A stretch of DNA of 10,566 nt from Pseudomonadota bacterium (GTDB lineage: Bacteria > Pseudomonadota > Gammaproteobacteria > Xanthomonadales > Xanthomonadaceae). Each line of letters begins with the position of its first letter. The first letter of the stretch is position 1. Under the pieces are notes generated by a model, which had not been told where the DNA came from, did no database searches, and was given only the letters and a program-made list of their open reading frames with translations. Shown piece after piece: positions 6,137 to 10,566 of the stretch. The position numbers were made by a program, and so were the translations under genes. The DNA is taken from assembly GCA_023394655.1 (NCBI GenBank), contig JAEXAG010000070.1, forward strand, positions 1 to 10,566. Reading direction: 5' to 3'.

Positions 6137-7474
6137 ATGACCGACACCTCCGCCACGCGCCTGCCGACCGGCGCGCTGATCGCCATCGGCATGATGCTGT
6201 TCGCCCTGTTCTTCGGTGCGGGCAACCTCATCTTCCCGGCGGCGCTCGGCCAGCAGGCAGGTGAATCGACGGCATGGGCGGTGCTCGGCTTCCTCGTGAC
6301 CGGCGTCGGCCTGCCGCTGGCCGGCGTGGTGGCGATGGGCATCTCCGGCGCGCGCGACCTGCAGGATCTCGCCGGGCGCGTCCATCCGTGGTTCGGCCTG
6401 TTGTTCACCGTGGCGCTGTACCTGACCATCGGCCCGCTTTTCGCCATCCCGCGCACCGGGTCGGTGGCCTTCGAGCTGGGCCCGGCGCACTGGCTTGCCG
6501 AGGACGCCAGGCGGCCGTGGGAACTCGCCTTCCTTGCCGCATTCTTCGCCATCGCGCTGTGGCTGTCGCTCTCGCCGGGCAAGCTGGTCGATCGCATCGG
6601 CCGGGTGCTGACACCGTTGCTGCTGGTGTCGATGGCGATCCTGATCGCGGCGACTTTCCTCGCGCCGATGGGCGATCCGTTGCCGGCCGAGGCGCACTAC
6701 GCGGAGCGGCCGCTGCTGCAGGGCTTCCTCGCCGGCTACGAAACCATGGACGCGTTGGCGGCGCTCGTCTTCGGCATCCTCGTGCTGCAGGCGGTGCGCC
6801 GGGCCGGCGTGACCGGCTCCGCCGCGGTGGCCCGCGCCACCTTCACCGCAGGCATCGTCGCGGCCGGCCTTCTCGCGGTGGTGTACGTCTGCATCGCGCG
6901 GATGGGCGCACAGAGCACCGAAGTGCTCGGCCTGCGCGAGCATGGCGCCCAGGTGCTGTCGGGCGTGGCGGCGCACTATTACGGCGGCTGGGGCGCGGCA
7001 CTGCTCGGCATCATGGTGCTGCTGGCCTGCATGACCACGGCGGTCGGGCTGATCGCCGCCTGCGCCAGCTACTTCGAGCGGCTGTTCCCGCGCATGGGCT
7101 ACCGGCTCCTGGCCTGCCTCTTCGCCGGCATGTCCTTCGCGGTGTCCAGTCTCGGCCTTTCGACCATCCTGTCCGCGGCGGTACCGGTGCTGGTGTTCCT
7201 GTATCCGCTGACCATCGTGCTGGTTGCGCTGGCGTTCCTGCAGCACCTGTTCGGCTGGGGCGCGCCGCTTTGGCGCTGGGTGATGGGGGCAACGCTGCTG
7301 GCCAGCCTGCTGCATGCGCTGGCCGGTTTCGGCCTGCTGCCCGCCGGGCTGGCCGGGGTGCTGGAAAACCACCTGCCGGGCCACGGCGCCGGAATGGGCT
7401 GGATCCTGCCGGCGCTGCTCGCTGCGGTGATCGGCTGGCTGGCCCAGCGCGCGGATCGGCGCGATCGCGCCTAG
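6137..7474 (+). CDS. brnQ: Branched-chain amino acid transport system II carrier protein (BrnQ, LIVCS family)
   Basis: A 445-residue inner-membrane carrier of the LIVCS family, which imports leucine, isoleucine and valine with Na+ or H+. The length is close to E. coli BrnQ, and about twelve hydrophobic segments can be followed along the chain. The N-terminal signature FFGAGNLIFPAALGQQAG (25-42) after a first hydrophobic segment is diagnostic of the family. Other family-like stretches are YLTIGPLFAIPRTGSVAFE, GYETMDALAALVFGI and ACMTTAVGLIAACASYF. The gene is preceded by a 98-base gap and so is probably transcribed on its own. Its TAG stop is the last three bases of a CTAG that also supplies the stop of the opposing K+ channel gene. 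No leader peptide or attenuator with Leu/Ile/Val codons is visible upstream. Confidence 0.93.
   Translation: MTDTSATRLPTGALIAIGMMLFALFFGAGNLIFPAALGQQAGESTAWAVLGFLVTGVGLPLAGVVAMGISGARDLQDLAGRVHPWFGLLFTVALYLTIGPLFAIPRTGSVAFELGPAHWLAEDARRPWELAFLAAFFAIALWLSLSPGKLVDRIGRVLTPLLLVSMAILIAATFLAPMGDPLPAEAHYAERPLLQGFLAGYETMDALAALVFGILVLQAVRRAGVTGSAAVARATFTAGIVAAGLLAVVYVCIARMGAQSTEVLGLREHGAQVLSGVAAHYYGGWGAALLGIMVLLACMTTAVGLIAACASYFERLFPRMGYRLLACLFAGMSFAVSSLGLSTILSAAVPVLVFLYPLTIVLVALAFLQHLFGWGAPLWRWVMGATLLASLLHALAGFGLLPAGLAGVLENHLPGHGAGMGWILPALLAAVIGWLAQRADRRDRA
7471..7474. other. Shared CTAG carrying the stop codons of two convergent genes
   Basis: The palindrome CTAG reads TAG on each strand: bases 7472-7474 end brnQ and bases 7473-7471 end the channel gene. 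The two reading frames therefore overlap by four bases, and no room is left for a terminator between them. Confidence 0.9.
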
Positions 7475-8361
7475 GTGTCCTCGTCTTCCGGCAGCGCGCG
7501 CCCGCATTGGCGGCAGTGCCAGGCATCGGCCTCGTGCTCGGGCAGGCCGCACTCCTCGCAACGCACGCGCCGGCGCTTGGGCTGCATCGATTTCACCAGT
7601 TCCGCGGTGTAGATCCCGGTCGGGACGGCGATGATGCTGTAGCCGATGATGATGAGCGCCGATGCGATGAAGCGACCCAGCGGCGTGCCCGGCACGATGT
7701 CGCCGTAGCCGACGGTGCCCATCGTCACCACCGCCCAGTACATGCCGGCGGGGATGCTGGCGAAGCCGCGCTGCGGGCCTTCGATCACGTGCATGAGCGC
7801 GCCGAACACCACGGTGATCGTCAGCACCGCCGTGATGAAAACGAGGATCTTGCGGCGGCTGCGGAACAGCGCATCGATCAGCACGCCGGCTTCGCTGGAG
7901 TATTCGACCAGCTTCAGGATGCGGAAGATACGCAAGAGGCGCAGCACACGCACCACCGTGAGCGAGGCGCTGGCCGGGAACAGGAGCGAGAGGAAGGTCG
8001 GCAGGATGGCCAGCAGGTCGATCAGGCCGAAGAAGCTCGTCGCGTAGCGCAGGGGACGGCGCACCACCCACAGGCGCACGAAGTATTCGGCGGTGAACAG
8101 CAGGGTGAAGGCCCATTCCGCCAGGTACAGCTCGTGATGCCAGCGCGCCTTGATCGCCGGCACGCTGTCGAGCATCACCACCAGCACGCTGGCGAGGATC
8201 ACCAGGATCAATGCCAGGTCGAAGTTGCGTTCCGCGCGATGCTCGTGGTGGAAGATCACGCGGAACAGCCGGTAGCGCAGGCCCTCCGCGGCGGCCGGCA
8301 GGTGCGCCCGCTCGAAGATCCCGCGGGGCGATTCGTCGTTCACGGCCCGTGGCTCGTGCAT
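7471..8361 (-). CDS. Voltage-gated-type potassium channel (6-TM ion transport protein) with C-terminal zinc-ribbon-like tail
   Basis: A 296-residue inner-membrane ion channel subunit. S1 is about 46-65, S2 77-98 and S3 112-128. S4 (LTVVRVLRLLRIFRILKL, 134-151) has positive residues every third place (R138, R141, R144, R147, K150), as expected of a voltage sensor. S5 is about 172-193, the pore helix and K+ selectivity filter TMGTVGYGD are at 213-221, and S6 is about 228-252. The TVGYGD filter indicates K+ selectivity. The cytoplasmic tail carries two CxxC pairs (C268/C271 and C283/C286) spaced 11 residues apart, a zinc-ribbon-like knuckle in place of an RCK/TrkA_N domain. The ATG at 8361 lies seven bases past the hemL stop, so the gene is the last of the thiE-hemL operon. 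A GTG six codons further in is an alternative start; neither has a strong ribosome site. The open frame continues upstream inside hemL, but that part reads as noise. Confidence 0.92.
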   Translation of the reverse strand: MHEPRAVNDESPRGIFERAHLPAAAEGLRYRLFRVIFHHEHRAERNFDLALILVILASVLVVMLDSVPAIKARWHHELYLAEWAFTLLFTAEYFVRLWVVRRPLRYATSFFGLIDLLAILPTFLSLLFPASASLTVVRVLRLLRIFRILKLVEYSSEAGVLIDALFRSRRKILVFITAVLTITVVFGALMHVIEGPQRGFASIPAGMYWAVVTMGTVGYGDIVPGTPLGRFIASALIIIGYSIIAVPTGIYTAELVKSMQPKRRRVRCEECGLPEHEADAWHCRQCGRALPEDEDT

Positions 8362-8368
8362 CGCGGGC

Positions 8369-9652
8369 TCAGAGGGTGGCGAAGGCTGCGCGTGCGGCAT
8401 CGAGCGTGGCCTCGACCACTTCCGGCGTGTGCGCGCTGGAGACGAAGCCCGCCTCGAACGCCGAAGGCGCGAGGAACACGCCGCGATCCAGCATCGCGTG
8501 GAAGAAGCGGTTGAATGCCGCGCTGTCGCAGGCCACGGCCCCGGCGAAGGTATCGACCGGCTCGGCGCTGAAGAACATGCCGAACATGCCGCCGACGCGC
8601 TGCGTGGTGAAAGGCACCCCGGCATCGCGCGCGGCGGCTTCCAGGCCATCGCACAGCACGTGCGTGGTGGCTTCCAGCCGTTCGTGGAAGCCCGGCTCGG
8701 CCACCAGGTCGAGCATGGCCAGGCCCGCGGCCATCGCCACCGGATTGCCGGAAAGCGTGCCCGCCTGGTAGATCGGGCCGGCCGGGGCGATCTGCTGCAT
8801 CAGCTCGCGACGGCCGCCGTAGGCGCCCACCGGCATGCCGCCGCCGATGATCTTGCCGAAGGTGGAGAGATCGGGCGTCACGCCGTAGCGCGCCTGCGCG
8901 CCGCCGAGCGCGACGCGGAAGCCGGTCATCACTTCGTCGAAGATCAGCAGCGCGCCATGCCGCGTGCACAGCGCGCGCAGGTGCTGCAGATAGCCTTCGC
9001 GCGGCGGCAGGCAGTTGGCGTTGCCGACCACCGGCTCGATGATCAGGCCGGCGATGTCGCCGCCACACTCGTCGAACAGCGCGGTGGCGGCATCGAAATC
9101 GTTGTACGGCAGGGTCAGCGTCAGGTCCGCCAGCGCCTTCGGCACACCCGGCGAAGTCGGCACGCCGAAGGTCAGGGCGCCGCTGCCGGCCTTCACCAGG
9201 AACGAATCGCCGTGGCCGTGGTAGCAGCCTTCGAACTTGACGATGCGCGCGCGCCCGGTGGCGCCGCGTGCCAGCCGGATCGCGGAAAGCGTCGCCTCGG
9301 TGCCGGAGTTGACCATGCGCACCATCTCGCAGCTCGGGATGAGCTGGGTGATGCGTTCGGCCATCGTCACCTCGAGCGGGTTCGGCGTGCCGAAGGAAAG
9401 GCCGCGCTTCGCGGCATCGATCACCGCTTCCAGCACCTTCGGATGGTTGTGGCCGACGATCATCGGCCCCCACGAGCCGACGTAATCGATGTAGCGATTG
9501 CCGTCGGCATCGAAGAGATGCGCGCCCTCCGCGCGTTCGACGAAGAACGGCTCGCCGCCCACCGATTTGAATGCGCGCACCGGCGAGTTGACGCCACCGG
9601 GCATGAGCGACTGGGCGCGGGCGAACAGGTCTTGCGATCGGGCGTGGTTCAT
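8369..9652 (-). CDS. hemL: Glutamate-1-semialdehyde 2,1-aminomutase
   Basis: A 427-residue cytoplasmic PLP/PMP enzyme that moves the amino group of glutamate-1-semialdehyde to give 5-aminolevulinate, the last step of the C5 route into haem and other tetrapyrroles. The length equals that of typical bacterial HemL. Diagnostic stretches are PGGVNSPVRAF (18-28), GSWGPMIVGHNHP (59-71), VNSGTEATLSAIRLAR (114-129), YHGHGDSFL (144-152), IIEPVVGN (204-211), FDEVMTGFR (238-246), the catalytic lysine K267 in TFGKIIGGGMPVGAYGG, and YQAGTLSGNP (295-304). The GGGMPVGA and AGTLSGNP signatures separate it from ordinary class III aminotransferases such as the argD product in this window. Its ATG overlaps the thiE stop as ATGA, so coupled translation is likely. 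A purine-rich stretch, AAGAAGAGAA, lies just upstream within the end of thiE. Confidence 0.97.
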   Translation of the reverse strand: MNHARSQDLFARAQSLMPGGVNSPVRAFKSVGGEPFFVERAEGAHLFDADGNRYIDYVGSWGPMIVGHNHPKVLEAVIDAAKRGLSFGTPNPLEVTMAERITQLIPSCEMVRMVNSGTEATLSAIRLARGATGRARIVKFEGCYHGHGDSFLVKAGSGALTFGVPTSPGVPKALADLTLTLPYNDFDAATALFDECGGDIAGLIIEPVVGNANCLPPREGYLQHLRALCTRHGALLIFDEVMTGFRVALGGAQARYGVTPDLSTFGKIIGGGMPVGAYGGRRELMQQIAPAGPIYQAGTLSGNPVAMAAGLAMLDLVAEPGFHERLEATTHVLCDGLEAAARDAGVPFTTQRVGGMFGMFFSAEPVDTFAGAVACDSAAFNRFFHAMLDRGVFLAPSAFEAGFVSSAHTPEVVEATLDAARAAFATL

Positions 9653-10293
9653 CGTGCGTTCTCTTCTTGCGTGCGGAACGCCGCGGCGCAGGCGCGTGCC
9701 GCGGCGACGGGGTCGGGTGCATCGAAGACGCCGCCGATCACCGCAATCAGGTCGGCGCCGGCCTCGATGGCCCCCCGGGCATTGTCCGGGGTGATGCCTC
9801 CGATGGCCACCTTGGGCACGCCGAGCGATGCCGCGGCGGCGAACAGCGCGGGCGTCGCGCGCCGCGCGTGCGGCTTGGTAGCCGAGGGAAACAGCGCGCC
9901 GAACGCGATGTAATCGGCGCCGGCGGCCACCGCATCGCGGGCGCGACCGGCATCGTCGTAACAGCTCACGCCGATGGCCCGCGACGGGCCGAGCAATGCC
10001 CGCGCGGCGGCGATCCCGCCATCGTCTTCGCCGATGTGCACGCCGTCGGCCTCCACGTCGAAGGCCAGTTGCGGCGCGTCATTGACGATGAAGCACACGC
10101 CGGCGCGTCGGCAGGCATCGCCGAGCCGCATCGCTTCGATGCGAGCCTGCCCGGGCGATGCACGCTTGTTGCGGTATTGCAGGCAGGCCGCCCAGGGCAG
10201 CAGCGGCTCGACGCGCGCGAGCAGTGCCTCGCTGTCGCCGCCATCGGGCGTGATCAGGTACAGCCCGCGGCGGGGAAAGCGGATCGAAGTCAT
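9649..10293 (-). CDS. thiE: Thiamine-phosphate synthase
   Basis: A 214-residue TIM-barrel enzyme that condenses hydroxymethylpyrimidine diphosphate with the thiazole phosphate to make thiamin phosphate. Family landmarks are RGLYLITPD (9-17), LQYRNK (38-43, binding the pyrimidine diphosphate), VND (70-72), GVHIGEDD (84-91), IGVSCYD (107-113), GADYIAFGALFPSATK (125-140), AIGGITPDN (163-171) and AVIGGVF (184-190). I chose the ATG at 10293, which gives the short family N-terminus. An in-frame ATG at 10347 would add 18 residues with no family resemblance and would run almost to the rubredoxin start. The stop overlaps the hemL start in ATGA. No TPP riboswitch fits in the 59 bases upstream, so thiamin control, if any, acts otherwise. 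No other thiamin gene is in the window. Confidence 0.92.
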   Translation of the reverse strand: MTSIRFPRRGLYLITPDGGDSEALLARVEPLLPWAACLQYRNKRASPGQARIEAMRLGDACRRAGVCFIVNDAPQLAFDVEADGVHIGEDDGGIAAARALLGPSRAIGVSCYDDAGRARDAVAAGADYIAFGALFPSATKPHARRATPALFAAAASLGVPKVAIGGITPDNARGAIEAGADLIAVIGGVFDAPDPVAAARACAAAFRTQEENAR

Positions 10294-10311
10294 GCGCGGC
10301 GCGGCACCGGA

Positions 10312-10320
10312 TGGGACAAT
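10312..10320 (+). promoter_or_regulatory. Possible extended -10 (TGG-GACAAT) of the rubredoxin gene
   Basis: TGG precedes GACAAT, which agrees with TATAAT at four of six positions. Start of transcription near 10327 would leave a leader of about 26 bases. No convincing -35 is present upstream. No clear Shine-Dalgarno box precedes the ATG at 10353 either. Confidence 0.3.
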
Positions 10321-10347
10321 GATCCATCTTCCCTCATCGTGATCCAT
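10320..10347. repeat. Paired 8-base direct repeat TGATCCAT between thiE and the rubredoxin gene
   Basis: TGATCCAT occurs at 10320-10327 and again at 10340-10347, exactly 20 bases apart, close to two helical turns. Both copies lie in the 59-base divergent region, one at the predicted rubredoxin transcription start. This spacing would suit a dimeric or cooperative DNA-binding protein, but chance cannot be excluded. The second copy also contains (on the minus strand) the rejected upstream thiE ATG. Confidence 0.35.
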
Positions 10348-10352
10348 GCGTC

Positions 10353-10547
10353 ATGTCCGAACCCAGCTCCACGACCGCCCCGTTCCGCACCTGGATGTGC
10401 GTCGTCTGCGGCTTCATGTACGACGAGGCCGCCGGCCTGCCCGAAGACGGCATCGCACCCGGCACCCGCTGGGAAGACGTGCCCGATACCTGGACCTGCC
10501 CGGACTGCGGCGTCACCAAGGACGATTTCGACATGCAGGAAGCCTGA
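10353..10547 (+). CDS. Rubredoxin
   Basis: A 64-residue small iron-sulfur (Fe-4Cys) electron carrier of the cytosol. The four iron ligands are C16 and C19 in MCVVCGFMYDEA and C49 and C52 in WTCPDCGV, the standard CxxCG...CPxCG pattern. YDEAAGLPEDGIAPGTRWEDVP (23-44) is the usual rubredoxin middle with its conserved Tyr, Gly-Pro-Thr-like turn and Trp, and the C-terminal KDDFD is typical. About ten extra residues precede the domain compared with minimal rubredoxins. In other bacteria such proteins pass electrons to alkane hydroxylases or to oxygen/peroxide reductases; no partner is in the window. It diverges from thiE. The frame closes 19 bases before the right end of the window, where nothing further is seen. 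Confidence 0.94.
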   Translation: MSEPSSTTAPFRTWMCVVCGFMYDEAAGLPEDGIAPGTRWEDVPDTWTCPDCGVTKDDFDMQEA

Positions 10548-10566
10548 GCTTCGGCATCGAATCGCA

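Noticed and set aside
6101..8116. A 671-codon open frame on the minus strand antisense to brnQ
   Set aside because: Composition is that of a GC-driven shadow frame, and brnQ and the channel gene explain the same DNA with clear motifs.
6274..8514. A 746-codon open frame on the plus strand crossing brnQ and the channel gene
   Set aside because: It is out of frame with brnQ and antisense to the channel gene, and is rich in Arg, Gly and Ala/His in low-complexity fashion, as expected when high GC removes stop codons. No family resemblance.
8362..8649. An N-terminal extension of the channel gene reaching into hemL
   Set aside because: This part is antisense-like noise in another frame of hemL; the ATG at 8361, just after the hemL stop, gives a normal channel length.
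8429..9913. A 494-codon plus-strand frame antisense to hemL and the end of thiE
   Set aside because: Shadow of well-conserved genes on the other strand; no start signals or motifs.
10294..10347. An N-terminal extension of thiE starting at the ATG at 10347
   Set aside because: The extra 18 residues do not resemble ThiE starts and would leave only five bases before the divergent rubredoxin ATG.
10294..10352. TPP riboswitch upstream of thiE
   Set aside because: Only 59 bases separate thiE from the divergent gene, too few for the fold, and no thi-box-like sequence is present.
1..10566. Mobile elements, CRISPR arrays, tRNA/rRNA genes or a defence/biosynthetic island
   Set aside because: No transposase, integrase, spaced repeats, RNA-gene-like cloverleaf or composition break was seen; genes are ordinary core functions packed closely.

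Overview
The window is a compact, high-GC piece of bacterial chromosome with almost no non-coding space. Nine protein genes fill it, and the largest gene-free gap is about 117 bases. Gene content and protein sequence style suggest a gammaproteobacterium of the Xanthomonadaceae/Lysobacteraceae group (Xanthomonas, Lysobacter, Luteimonas, Thermomonas and relatives). Pointers are the rubredoxin / thiE / hemL neighbourhood, the glyoxalase I followed by a one-base-overlapping ArgD-type aminotransferase, Mpl, and the DedA-PAP2-LssY fusion. The placement is inferred from protein resemblance, not from a marker gene.

Layout. At the left end, mpl (+, peptidoglycan recycling ligase) converges with a three-domain membrane protein gene (-, DedA + PAP2 + LssY C-terminal domain); a 9-bp perfect hairpin sits at their junction. 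A short divergent promoter region (3419-3535) separates that gene from a rightward operon: an HSDL2-like short-chain dehydrogenase, glyoxalase I and an acetylornithine-type aminotransferase. After a 98-base gap comes brnQ (+, branched-chain amino acid carrier). It converges with a leftward operon transcribed thiE, hemL, voltage-gated-type K+ channel; brnQ and the channel gene share a single CTAG that gives both their stop codons. At the right end a rubredoxin gene (+) diverges from thiE across 59 bases.

How the genes work together. Most are housekeeping functions: murein tripeptide recycling, methylglyoxal detoxification, arginine/lysine-type transamination, branched-chain amino acid uptake, thiamin phosphate synthesis, and the 5-aminolevulinate step of tetrapyrrole synthesis. 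Close spacing (TGATG at gloA/argD, ATGA at thiE/hemL, 7 bases at hemL/channel) implies co-transcription and probably translational coupling, but no shared pathway is evident within either operon. 

I saw no mobile element, CRISPR array, tRNA, rRNA or clear horizontally acquired island, and no convincing new multi-gene system. The points worth a second look are local. The PAP2 domain has lost its canonical PSGH histidine. The same gene has a perfect TATAAT placed for leaderless transcription. The K+ channel ends in a CxxC...CxxC zinc-ribbon-like tail. The SDR has Ala where HSDL2 relatives carry Ser. There are also a convergent-junction hairpin and a paired 8-base direct repeat between thiE and the rubredoxin gene.
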